This document shows positions 11,435 through 22,404 of a DNA stretch of 64,000 nucleotides, piece after piece (the first letter of the stretch is position 1; each line of letters starts with the position of its first letter). The stretch covers positions 186,001 to 250,000 of the forward strand of contig JAHLEZ010000037.1 in the NCBI GenBank assembly GCA_020726505.1, in the 5' to 3' direction. Below the pieces are notes generated by a model that saw only the letters and a list, made by a program, of their open reading frames with translations, was not told the DNA's origin and searched no databases. This DNA comes from Leptodontidium sp. MPI-SDFR-AT-0119. Taxonomy: Eukaryota > Ascomycota > Leotiomycetes > Helotiales > Leptodontidiaceae. The position numbers were made by a program, and so were the translations under genes.

Positions 11435-12683
11435 ATGCCAACTTCTACACTCTCAGATGCAGAGCTCTGCTTGCAAGAAAAACAGCTGTTTGTCAATGAC
11501 GGCCGCCTCCCACCCGAATCTATGGGCCTGCTCAGACCCACCACCCTCGACACGCCAATCGAAGAGATAAAGCGACGATACAACGAAGATGGTTATGTCT
11601 TCGTAAAAGGTCTTGTTCCACGCAACGATATCCTCCAGGCAAGACGAAAGTACTTCGAATTGCTTGCTCCTACCAATGTTCTCAAACCTGGAACCAAGCC
11701 AGTCGAAGGCATCTTCAACACAGCGCAAGACAAACTGAATTTTCCAGGTATCGGTGCGGGAGTCGCCAATACTACTGACGAACATGGGCGAACAACCGGC
11801 CCTGACCCCGACCTCGCTGGGCTATTTGGTGACCTGGCCTTGCAAGCACACTCGGAGGACTGGTACAAAGAAGACCTCTGTAGACATCCAGCTCTGCAAG
11901 AATTCGTAGCCAAGATGACAGGTTGGGGTGACAATACACTGGGTATCCGCAGGACTCTTCTGCGGAATAACATGCCAGGAAACAAGGCCATTGGGGTACA
12001 CTATGATCAGATCTTCCTCAGACACGGAGAGGACACATTTGTCACGGCATGGGTTCCGATCGGTGATATCAAGATTGACGGTGGGGGGCTGATATATCTG
12101 GAGAAAGGCAAGCTATCTTTGATACCTAGCCGTTGTCTATGATTTCTGGTTACGAAGTGGGCTGAGCTGTCTAACCGTGGTACAGGTCATCTACTTGGTG
12201 CAGAGATCGAAGCAGACTTCACCAAGCTCGCAAGAGAAGCCGGTCTACCAGAAGAAGAAATCAAGAACGCCTACAACCAAAACATGATGAACGGAGGTTT
12301 GCTGTCAACTGGGCCAGCTGGATTTGCAAAGGAGCATAACAGTCGTTGGCTCTTGACTGCATACGAAGCCGGCGACATTGTCTTCCACAACTCATATGCG
12401 GTATGTTACCACTAAATGATGATCGAATGCTTTTTGCAGACATCCTGCCTCTGATGAAGGAGCTAACGGAAGGTAGATTCATGCCTCAACAATCAATTAT
12501 GATGACGAGAACGTTATACGCCTTGGTACAGATCTACGATATGTGGACTCGAGCAGGCCATGGGATGAAGTAAGAACTGCTCCCTAATGTTCCCATCATC
12601 ATATGCAGACCCTCTACGAGACGTAAGGTTGACTTTGAACGCAGAGATGGTCCAACATCCTTCGCCCTGGAGATGGATTGTGA
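11435..12683 (+). CDS. Phytanoyl-CoA dioxygenase (PhyH) family Fe(II)/2-oxoglutarate oxygenase
   Basis: Predicted non-haem iron oxygenase that hydroxylates a small molecule using 2-oxoglutarate and O2. Four exons (11435-12107, 12186-12400, 12477-12569, 12645-12683) give 339 residues. The first intron has a GC donor (GCAAGC; GC-AG class), since no usable GT exists at that junction. The last exon is only 39 nt and encodes RWSNILRPGDGL-stop. The facial triad is complete: HxD in GVHYDQ (H189/D191) and the distal His in IHAS (about H298), directly after an intron. No signal peptide is seen. Substrate is unknown; neighbours suggest a catabolic or tailoring role in the left-hand block. Confidence 0.87.
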
Positions 12684-13941
12684 GCTCAGGTCTGCCGAAT
12701 TATGTGTGTCCTATTTCAGAAGAGATATTAATACACTAGGATTCTGCAATATACGAGCTAGTCTCCACTCTGTCCCTTTCATCGACAATTTGATCTCTCC
12801 TATGTGGAGGAATGCGTGACTCGTAGATTTCCATCTGCTACAATTCAGCTAATAATTAAGATCCAGCTCTGATATTTTACTATATATTAGCTACCTTAAT
12901 AATCAAAGTTTTTCATTGTGCTTCTTAAATGTCAGTCGTATATAGCAGCAGTGCAGGCTAGTCTGCTCTTTTTTTTTTTTGAGTACCGTGCAGCGCACCA
13001 TTTGGTTCACGGGCGACTTTGGCACATTGAGCATTAATTAGTTACTCATTTTCGTATCTTAACCTTCCAAAGTAGAGAAAGAAAGAAAATGCTGCACCGC
13101 ACCGCGCTCTCTTGCCATGCAGCTATACATTAAACCAAGCCTCGCCTCAATACCAGTACCATTTATTTATCGCCGGGTAGTTGCTATCTTATTTCGTAGG
13201 TGTTAGTTGATGTTGTGCCTTCACGAGTCTCGGTCGAGTATCTCCCGAGCCTAGTCTCTTCTCTACTGCTCATTGCGTGGCAACGAACAGAGACGAAGTG
13301 CCGTTCCCAAACAAGCAAGTCTTGTCCGCGGGCCAAAATTCCCCCATTGGGACGGACAATTGGGAAACTCCACTTGGTTCTCTCGCTTAGAAGTAGGTGC
13401 AGTAGCACAGCTTTATTGTAGTGTGCCGGACCTCAGGTACAGGACAGGCTATGTACTGCACGCAAGCCGAAAGCTTTGGGCAGGCTCTTGAAAAGGGTCA
13501 AGATTGACAAGATCCATTATCAGACCGAGACTTAGCTGATCAACGCTCTCCCCTCCCTCTCTCCTATTTCCCTATTTCCCCATCTCCCCGGCTTCCCCAG
13601 CCTCATGTTCCTTGCTATCTTGGTATCCCCTACCCCGCAAGAAGTGGAAGTTGGGGGTCTGGGGCATTGTCAGGAGGGGAGGGGGAATGGTGGCATGGCA
13701 AGTGAGCGAGCAAGTTGGTGGATTCTTGTCTACTAACTCCCTTTTCCCAATTTATCTTGGCAGACCTGTCCTTGAGTTTCTATAAAAGCCCCAAGTATCT
13801 CGCCCAGAAAAGACGAAAAAAGCAAACCAGCTTCCGGTATTCTGTTGCACACTTTCTGTCCCGGTCTCTGGTCACCTTCTAAACACTAACTCACCCCTTC
13901 CACTATTTTGACAGGGTCAGGATCCTCGGCATAGTGCTAAA
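12684..13941. other. Long intergenic region / sugar transporter promoter
   Basis: About 1.26 kb without a gene. It contains a T12 run near 12969-12980, an extended CT-rich stretch around 13545-13605, and GGGG/CCCC-rich words described separately. A TATAAAA sequence at 13781-13787 lies about 155 bp upstream of the transporter ATG. Confidence 0.5.
13586..13664. promoter_or_regulatory. Cluster of CreA-like (SYGGRG) sites
   Basis: Within 80 bp, four words match the Aspergillus CreA carbon-catabolite-repressor consensus SYGGRG on one strand or the other: CCCCGG at 13586, CCCCAG at 13595, CCCCGC at 13633 and CTGGGG at 13659. They lie 280-360 bp upstream of a sugar transporter start codon, a plausible position for glucose repression. 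The consensus is short, so chance occurrence is possible. Confidence 0.4.
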
Positions 13942-15773
13942 ATGTCTCATTCTTCACCACTTGGAGGAGCTATCTCTACCAAAGCGGAGGACTTTACCAA
14001 TGTGAAAGAGGACGAGTATCGAGTCAGCGACGTGGCAAACGCTGTGGATATTATTCAGAGCGTCGAGGAGATCGAATGCAAGCCATGGACGAAGGCCATG
14101 TTTCGCCTCTATGGTTGTCTTCTCATCGCCTACTTCTGCGGTTGTTTGAATGGATATGATGGGTCGTTGATGGGCGGTCTGAATGCCATGTCCTCCTATC
14201 AGGACTATTTTCACATGTACGTTGATTGCATTTCCCCTTACCATCTTACATCATCGCTTGGATCAGTTGTTGACGTGTTTCCCAGGACCAAAGCAGGTTC
14301 CACAACAGGATTCATATTTGCTCTTTACAACATTGGATCCATCGCTGCTGTGCCATTCACTGGGCCCACAAACGACTACTTGGGCCGACGCGCTGGCATG
14401 TTTACTGGTGCCGTAATCATCATTATTGGGACTTGTCTGCAGGCACCAGCGACCAGCCGAAGCATGTTCATGGGTGGCCGCTTTATCCTTGGATTTGGAG
14501 TCAGTTTTTGCTCTGTCAGTGCACCAACATATGTCAGTGAGATCTCACATCCAAAGTGGCGTGGGACTCAAACAGGAATTTACAACTGCATGTGGTGAGT
14601 ACTTTTGCTCCTTTAAATTCCAAAGTGGCCGCAAACATCTTTCGCGAACTCAAGGCTGATTATCTGACCACAGGTGGGGTGGTGCCATTGTCGCCAGTTG
14701 GACGATCTATGGCTGTTCTAAGCTATCATCTGGGTACTCCTTTCGTATCCCAATTTGGGGGCAGTTGGTATCATCTGTAATCGTAGCCTGTGGGGTGTGG
14801 TTCTTACCAGAATCACCTCGATGGTTGATTGCACGCGGTAGGCCAGAACAGGCACGAGCAATGCTTGCACGATACCATGGAGAGGGCTCAGAAATGCACC
14901 CAATTGTGCTGCTGCAGATGAACGAGATGCTCCATAGCATTAAGCTTGACGCCTCGGACAAGAGCTGGTGGGACTACCGCGAGCTCGTCAACACCCACTC
15001 TGCACGGCGTCGACTGATCTGCGTCCTCGGAATGGCTTGCTTCGGACAGCTGAGTGGCAATTCTGTAACTGGTTACTATCTTCCAGTGATGGTTGAGCAA
15101 GCTGGCATAACCTCCGAGAGCACTCAATTGCTGATCAACAGTCTGAGTCCAATGGCATGCTTCGTCGCCGCTCTCCTCGGTGCTCGGATGACGGACAAGA
15201 TTGGAAGGCGACCCCTTCTCTTGTATTCCATCGTATTCTGCTCCGTCTGCTTTGCAATTATCACTGGAACCTCGAAGCTCGGCGAGTCAGGCAACTCTGG
15301 CGCGGCGTACACGACTATCGTCTTCATTTTCGTCTTTGGTGTTGTTTTCTCCTTCGGTTGGACGCCCTTGCAGTCTATGTATATTGTGGAAACTCTTACC
15401 ACCTCGACCCGTGCAAAGGGAACTGCTGTGGGCAACCTTGCGTCTGCTGTCGCCAGCACCATCATCCAGTATGTTCATCTATTCTACCCCGAGCCTTGAG
15501 CTTTTGACGTATTGACATACTGATGCTATGATCAGATACGCTTCAGGTCCCGCGTTCAAAGATATCGGCTATTACTTCTATATCTTCTTTGTCTTCTGGG
15601 ATCTTTTCGAATTCGTCTTCATGTACTTCTTATTTCCTGAGACGAAGGAGCGTACCCTGGAGGAACTTGATGAGGTTTTTGAGGCCCGGAATCCCGTCAC
15701 CAAGAGCTTGGAGAAGTGCGGTACAAATGCAGTCTTGAATGCGACCGGGACAGAGAACCGGATGGTGGCATAG
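13942..15773 (+). CDS. MFS sugar transporter (hexose/lactose permease-like)
   Basis: Predicted 12-TM plasma-membrane sugar:proton symporter of the Sugar_tr family. Four exons (13942-14216, 14286-14594, 14674-15468, 15536-15773) give 538 residues. Signatures in order are [14 protein letters not shown] in TM1, DYLGRRAGM after TM2, GGRFILGFG in TM4, [13 protein letters not shown] at the end of the first six helices, DKIGRRPLL, and the C-terminal [15 protein letters not shown]. All introns are GT-AG, 67-79 nt, and the protein is full length. It is closest in style to fungal lactose/cellodextrin-type permeases, but substrate cannot be fixed by eye. Upstream CreA-like sites and a TATA box suggest regulated expression; the GH5 gene nearby could supply the sugar. 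Confidence 0.9.
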
Positions 15774-16026
15774 GGAAATAACATTAGATCATTAGCCAAG
15801 AAAAAGTTGGCAGTTCATAAAGTTGGGATTATAGAACTCCGCTGGTTGTATCTAGAAACCCGTGCCTCTTTTGCCTAATCATAATGGCGGAGAGTAAACA
15901 CAATATTTCGGACACGTGAACGCAAACAAATTTCGAGAAATCGGTTCTATTGAAAGTAGCTTGCCGAAAGAAATGATCCTTTGGGATTTGAAGTTGTGAA
16001 CCCCAAGACGATGTATATCCCTTCGA

Positions 16027-16866
16027 CTACCAGCCAAGTACCGTATCCGCATCTTGTCCACTCAAGAACTTCCCGCTTGACGATTCCCTCGTTGCTTTGT
16101 CAATCTGATCCACCACGCCCTTGATGCCGTCCTCTAGGGAGACAGGAGCCTGTTCCATCCCCGCCCCCGCCGCAGCGTGATTGCCCAAGTCTGTTCTCAA
16201 CCACCCTGGATTTATCGGAAAGGCAATGATGCCTTCATTCTCCATGTGAATCTTTCTTGTCACAAAGTTCAGCGCGCATTTGCTGGCTCCATAAGCCGTA
16301 TTCTCAACCTTCAACTTGTCCATACCACTGATGCTTCCAGCACCACTAGATATGGCAACAAATTTAGGATTCGAGCCAAGATCAAGAAGTGGTGCAGAGG
16401 CCTGGAAGAGCAGGAGTGGCCCGAGGGTGTTGACAGTGTAGTGCGAGAGCATCTCCTCAGCCGGGGTAACTCGTGCCTTGCCGAAATAATTCGAGATTCC
16501 GGCGTTTGCGATGACAATATCTAGATGACCGATATGGAAAGTAGACTTGATGGTTTCCACGAGCTTTGACGCGTCTGTTGTTGATGCAGAGTCAAGCTTG
16601 AGTAAAATCAATCTGGTATTCTGGCCCTTTGGAAGGGCATCCAAAGTCGCTGACAGCGAGGGATTCACGTCGCGCACTGCGCCGACGACAACATGATTCG
16701 GGCGAGACAGATAGGTTGTCAGCAGGCCTTTTCCAAGTCCTGCGTAATGTTAGTGAAAGCACAACGGAAAGCCGCCAAAAAGGGCATGCAATGATGCCTC
16801 GACAATTGAATCGAGAAAATCACCTCTGTTACAGCCTGTGATGAGAATGTTCGTTGTCGCTGCCAT
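16027..16866 (-). CDS. Short-chain dehydrogenase/reductase (SDR)
   Basis: Predicted NAD(P)-dependent classical SDR acting on a carbonyl or alcohol. Two exons (16866-16824, 16739-16027) give 251 residues. The intron falls within the cofactor motif; after splicing it reads TGCNRGLGKGL (TGxxxGxG type). NAG in VIANAGIS, the catalytic serine in AISSGAGSISG and the YGASK (YxxxK) motif are all present, followed by INPGWLRTDLG. No signal peptide. It converges with the sugar transporter gene (253 bp between stops). The upstream leader carries several copies of a TGAATGT-type heptamer. Confidence 0.9.
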
Positions 16867-17537
16867 TTTTGAATGCTGAATGTTGAATGTTGAATGTGAT
16901 GCTTCCTGTCGTGTCCTGGGATTGCTGTTGTGTTACGAGTACAGGAGAAAGGATGGGAGAAGTGGCATGCATGTTCTCTCTATATATATTTCGGCCCGTC
17001 CTGGAACCGAGCCATTGTACCTTACTGTTCTCGGTGATACCAAGCTTAACTCCCTCCGACTGATGTGTGCATCAAATGACATCGATGGCGGATTCTAGGC
17101 GCAACCCCGCAAAGAACATTTAACAGCCTGGCCTTGCAACAAACTCATATTAAGCCCCCGAGTGATTCTTCTTAATAAATATAATCAACTTGCCTTGTCT
17201 GTATTATAGTCAAGTAGGTATATTATATGAGGCTATTATCAACCTAGTAGATGTACTTGAGTTTTGTGCCATGCAATTGACGTATCTTTTATTCACTGGT
17301 AAGGCGACACAAGTAGTATAATCGAAAAGCCTAAAGTTAACATAGTAGTATTTCATTCCTTCTAAATAAATCTGGTCTTCCGACTGAATAAACACCAGAA
17401 ATCTACGATGTGCATGTATCCCAACCCTGCGCGGCAAGTAAGTGCCTCATCCCCAAACCCTAACCGAAACTCATAATATACCCAGCCAGCCTGATATCCA
17501 AATTTGCAACCCACCAAGTAGCAATCATGCTCTAAAA
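16867..17537. other. Intergenic, SDR promoter and MFS 3' region
   Basis: No gene is visible. Next to the SDR start is a short imperfect tandem array of TGAATGT/TGAATGC words (about 16869-16896). A TATATATATTT stretch near 16981-16991 lies about 115 bp upstream of the SDR ATG and could be its TATA element. Confidence 0.5.
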
Positions 17538-19233
17538 TCATCCTTTCAAGTTCCATCCAACTCTCAGCATTCTCGCAACACAAATAAATACAGTGCCGCA
17601 CAGAACACACAACCCAGAAAATATGATGAGGTAAGTGAAGCCTCCGTCGTCGTGTGGGATGAGGGCACCTTGAATCGGAAGACTCGTCAAGCTCCTGTGG
17701 AATTTTTTAGCTGAACCCGGTCATCCAAACAGCAAAATGAAGAAATCTTACGCAAATCCAATAACAGCTTGGTACGTTCCGAATCTCTGGCCAAGCTTTC
17801 CTACCGGTCCCAATTCTGCTGCACACGGCATCATGACGCTGATAAATGCACCACTTGCAAAGCCGTAACAGGCACTGAAGGCGAAGATTTGGGTATTGGT
17901 CGGGTTGGCTTTGAGTTCAAGGGGAAGCCAGAATGCGATGAAGGCAGTGGCTGTGACGAATGAGACGAGAGATACGGAGTTAAATCGTCCAAATCGATCT
18001 GCGAGATAAGCAGGGAGGATTCGACCTATGATCGACCCAGCGCTGATTCGAAAAGTCAGCCTGTGGTGTTGAGGTAGAATAGCAGGGAGTGGAGGTCAAT
18101 AATTTACTTCAGAATCACAATGGTATAAATCGCCAAGTCCTGTGTGAAGCCATGACTGAGACTCATGGAAGGAAGATAATTCCAAGGGGCGAATAATCCC
18201 CAGCTACACGTGGACGTAAGCCCCGAAGTACTTGCATGATTCACGAGAAGACTCACATAACGAGAAAAGTACCGATGCAGTACACACTGAATGTGGCCTG
18301 TTTGAAGAGTGAGAAATCTATGAAGCAGATGTGTGATTCCCACTTCTTTCTAGGCAGTCGAGGATGGATGAAGCAGCAAGCTAAAGTGCCTGTTAATCCT
18401 ACGACGAGAGCGCTCCAACGGACTGCGCTTGGAAAGCCGACTTTCTTGATGAGAGTGTGGAGGTAAAATGAGTGGACAACGCCACCTGGTTCAGTCAGCA
18501 CCCAGAACCCAGAATGATTTGGATATCATACCAAGACTACTGCCGGCCAGAACAATACCCAATGCCAAAGCCTTTCTCTTGTTGAACCATTGCCCAACGG
18601 AAGTCGTTGCGCAGGAGAATAAACCTGCTGCTGAGATGCCGAAACCCACGCCTTGGACAAGGAAAATTTGATAGTAAGCAGAACAAAAGCTGAGCGTGAC
18701 GATGGAGACAGTACAGCCAATTGTGCATGGTATTGTGATGCATCGAGTACCGTAAGTGTCGACGATACGGCCGAAGAAAACCCCACCAGTCCACCTAGAT
18801 GACTCGTCAGAAATGTGTGAGTCTTTGGGGGTTGATAACGTATCACGTACATAAGAAACAATTGCGTTGTGAAGATCCATGATATCGTCGAGGCCGAGTA
18901 CTCTTTGAGGAGGGTTTGTTCGTAGTATGTTTGAAAGAGACCCAATCTACCAACGCTTGTCAGCTTCTGAATGGCAGGGGCTCCCTTATTGAGGAAAACC
19001 TACGAGTTGAGCCAACCAAAGGTGCAGAATAGTGCAAAGAAAGATCCCAATACGCAGGTCCAACCGGAAAGTCCTCCTTCTCGGGCAAAATCGTTCGTTG
19101 GGGCCCAGTCTATGACGTTTGTGTCGTGGCTGTTGGAGGTTCGTTCTGACTCCTTGCAGCTCTCCAAGTCTCTCGGTTCAGTGGTTTCTGGTGACAGAGG
19201 GGAGTTTGCGGTAGATTTCACAGCTGGAAGCAT
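17538..19233 (-). CDS. MFS monocarboxylate-type (MCT/riboflavin-like) transporter
   Basis: Predicted 12-TM major facilitator of the fungal MCH/monocarboxylate branch. Seven exons (19233-19004, 18946-18851, 18794-18532, 18485-18257, 18203-18108, 18042-17752, 17694-17538) give 453 residues with all GT-AG introns of 46-65 nt. A hydrophilic acidic N-terminus precedes TM1 (GGLSGWTCVLGSFFALFCTFG), then GLFQTYYEQTLL and SWIFTTQLFLM, VGFGISAAGLFS, GQWFNKRKALALGI and a second half with NAGSIIGRILPAYLADRFGRFN, all characteristic of the family. Typical length. Substrate unknown. It marks the right edge of the left-hand accessory block. Confidence 0.88.
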
Positions 19234-21007
19234 TGCTACGCTTGTCTGCAGTCTTGTCCTGGAAGTGGTTGTGGTACGTAAAAATGGTTGTGTTACGGAG
19301 CGGACCGAGACTGAGGAGAAAATAAGAATCTATAAGGACTCGAGAGGTGAACAGTCAAGAGGAGGCTCCAGTGAATGACATTGAAGTACAATACGACGAA
19401 CGACAATATGACGTCTGATATCCGAGATCCCGTGAATGGAAAGGAGTCATACAATTGTTTTGTTGCGCAGTCTTAACTTCTAGATTGCAGCTTCGATTGG
19501 GACAAGAATGAATCGAGGGGAAAAAAGGACCAAGTCAATCTCAATCTCCAGACAACTCCAGAGATTGGAGACTATCTGTGATATCTATACCAGCCGTTTG
19601 TACCGATCTTCAACTTCTTTGTGTGACTCCCAGGGGTCAACAGTGTGTATCCGCTTAAGCGAAGCCCCTGGCTTGAGTCTCCACAGTTACGGGTTCCATC
19701 CAGGCACTGCAAACGGGCATAATGACAAGTTTGAGATATTTCGAGACCGGCCAATATGTCTGAATGTGGTGTGTACCATAGGTGTGGTCCTCTCAGGGCT
19801 GCTTGAACAATGCCGTTGAAGTGTCCAAGAAGCTGGCATCTTAGGTGGTTGGAGATGGTGCAATCGAGACCTGGATTCTGACAGGTCAGCAGTCTGCCGA
19901 AACTAAAGTAGCTAAGCATACATGGAGCTCGGAAATATACCGCCGAGGTCAAAATGGCGGTTTGAAGAGTGGAGCTGGATTCATCTGCAGGAGACGAAGA
20001 AGCGGTATTGCGTTTGCCAGACGGCTTTCTTGGAGAGTCGAATTTGGTAGTGGTCTTACGTTTTATCAAGTTCTTTGGTTTCTATTCTTGGAAGCGGTAG
20101 AATGCTTTCGGGTGCCACAGGACCCCTTCCGAGAATACTGTCCATTCATTCACGTATTGTCAGTGTTATGAGACTGAGATCGTATCACGTGTTCAAGCAA
20201 CAGAATCCGGCCCAAAATAGAGATGAGCACTTCCCATTGAGATGGACACTCAGTACACTTGGGTGGTTTTGGGGACCAGTTGAAAACGTCGTTTTAGTTG
20301 GCAATATACTTTGAGAAGGCAGAATACTGTGAGCAGCCCCTCGTTTACTAACTTTACTCCTTTTTCGCTTCCTAGCATCCATATCTGAAATTCTTTGTCA
20401 GATGGTTAGACACTTTCCGGGAATTTGTTCCTTCGTTCAATATTTTTAACCTGACGATTCGGCGACTGAAACATCACAGAATTTGATTTGACCAACAAGC
20501 AATCTTGGGTGAATCGAGAACATAATTTAATTTGTTAATATCAGAAGCTACTTTCGTGTTCTTCGGAGTTTCCAATGGACAGTGGGGTGTAAGATAGCTT
20601 CGTAAACTGCTCTTGGAATTTGATGAATCTTATTTCTGTGATATATTTCACACTCTACAATTCATCAATGTCCTGTGTTAGTGACAGCGATAAATTTACT
20701 GGGGTTCGTTGTCAGAAGAAAATAAGATGATGAATCTGTATGTTTCGATTTCACCTTCTCCAGTGCGATGTTGATCTCAAGATTCAATTCAGAAGGGAAA
20801 CATTAGTTATAGAAATCCAGAAAACATAGGTCAGATTATGGTCAGAGAAAAAAAAAAAGCATAGCAGAATTCTAGATTCGAAATAGAAATTCAGAAGCTA
20901 ACCCCCGTATTCACTTCGACTTCTAGCAACCGAGCGTATATATACCTCACGCGCGCCTTCACTCAACACATTCATCTCCACAACACAACAACCATACACA
21001 AGCCACC
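19234..21007. other. Long gene-free region
   Basis: About 1.77 kb with no supported gene. Open frames here lack domain features and conflict with each other. The region holds the promoter of the MFS gene, an A-rich run near 20847-20858, and TATATATA at about 20937-20944, some 65 bp before the first MYND-related start codon. Confidence 0.45.
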
Positions 21008-21820
21008 ATGGAGGCTATTTCTCTTTGCAGCATCGCAGTTCTACTCAACTACGAGTTAATGATCTCCAACCCTCGATTCAAGGACACTCGCGTGATGAAA
21101 TCCAGCTTCGCAGAGCTGGCCATCGTCGACCGCATCAAAGCCCAATATCCCCAATTGTTCACCACGGCAAAAGCAAGGTAAGCGTCACACTCCAATATGT
21201 GACCAAAAGCATATTTAATGTCTCATCTTCTAGCCACACAAACTGCCATTTGTTGGAGCAGTATACCGAGCCTCCATCTTCATCTGAGCATCTCCACCCT
21301 TCTATTTCCGCCCACATATACCGGAACGCAGAACCACGATTCCAACGCTAACGGTGGGCGCTCAATCAGTACCGGTGCCAAAGACGACGAACGTCACTGC
21401 GTCATATCTTTCCCGCACCCGTCCAAGCCTTGCGAAGACTTCGTTGTGAACATAACCCGCATGCAGTACGGGGAGAAGGCGCGGGGTCCGTTGGGAGAAA
21501 ATTATTTCATGGGATCGGGGAAGGACTTCGCGGCATCGTTTGAGCCTATCTGCGAGAGCATTAAGCTTAGAGTTGTGTTGGGAGTGCAGACTGATGGTAT
21601 TGAGGGGGAGGGGAGATTGAAGAACTGTGTGGCTCGCGCTTTCTAGCGATGGCAAGGTAGAGCGAAGGAAAGTGGGTGCGAGCATTGTGGGAAGGGAGGG
21701 GAGTTTCTGAGGCGTGGAGCATGCAAAACTAGGAAAGCTTGGTATTGTTGCAGGGAGCATCAGAAGGCCGGATGGAAGCTTCATAAGTGGACATGCGAGA
21801 AGTCGAAGGTTGCAAAGTGA
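21008..21820 (+). pseudogene. Truncated MYND-finger paralog
   Basis: Related to the intact MYND protein 585 bp downstream. Exon 1 (21008-21177) encodes MEAISLCSIAVLLNYELMIS, resembling the neighbour's ITVLINYERM segment. Splicing to the acceptor at 21261 keeps the frame to a TAG at 21644-21646, giving 184 residues. The conserved part includes HCVISFPHPS and ITRMQYGEKARGPLGENYF. Beyond the TAG, the same frame continues as a recognisable MYND finger (CEHCGKGGEF, then WYCCREHQKAGWKLHKWTC) to a TGA at 21818-21820. In that finger the first cysteine of the second pair has become arginine (CGT). A block of roughly 100 residues present in the neighbour is also missing. Either a short MYND-less protein or a decaying gene copy. 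Confidence 0.72.
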
Positions 21821-22404
21821 GGAGCTATATAGGGCTGGGGCTACTGCTTTTGCATGGATAAATTATTGCCTATGCCTGCTCATAATTAAACAATGATTTC
21901 AATAGTGTGCCCTAGTTCTGACGTGAGATATTTTCCATGTTGGTCTATCTCCAGGTAGGGGTCAAGATCCACTTGTTCTTCTCTCTTCTCTCCCTTTGTT
22001 TTCCTGCGGCGGATGCCCCTCGCTTAAATTTGACTTCAATACCAGCCCAGCGGCGCTATTTCCTAGTTGTTGAAAGACAAATTTGCAGAAAGAAACTTCC
22101 AAAAAGTTGAGAGGAAGTTTGTTTAATTCCTAGAACCTTTTTAATTCTGAAACGAAGGTGAAAGCCAAATACGTCCATCCATGCAAGACAGAAAATACAA
22201 GAAGTGAAAGAAAGCGAGACCTTTCTTTCCTACAGCTTCGACATTTCTCGAACTCACTCTTCAAAACAGTCTATAATTCACCTCATATAATCTCATAAGT
22301 TTTCTCTCCTCCTTCTTTCCTCTCCACGCCTCAACGACACCACAACCACCACCATAGCCCAAACCTCAACTCAACTTCCCCCTCCAACGCAAACTAAACT
22401 CATC
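21821..22404. other. Intergenic between MYND paralogs
   Basis: No gene is visible. The distal half is rich in GAAAG and then CT/CA-rich sequence, fitting a promoter and leader for the downstream MYND gene. Confidence 0.5.

Noticed and set aside
28..19233. Classical secondary-metabolite gene cluster
   Set aside because: No polyketide synthase, peptide synthetase, terpene cyclase, prenyltransferase or P450 was found; the enzymes present fit catabolism better.
21644..21646. Programmed stop-codon readthrough joining the truncated MYND protein to its finger
   Set aside because: The stop context is TAG followed by CGA, not the known fungal TGA-CTA readthrough context, and the finger has also lost a zinc ligand, so decay is simpler.
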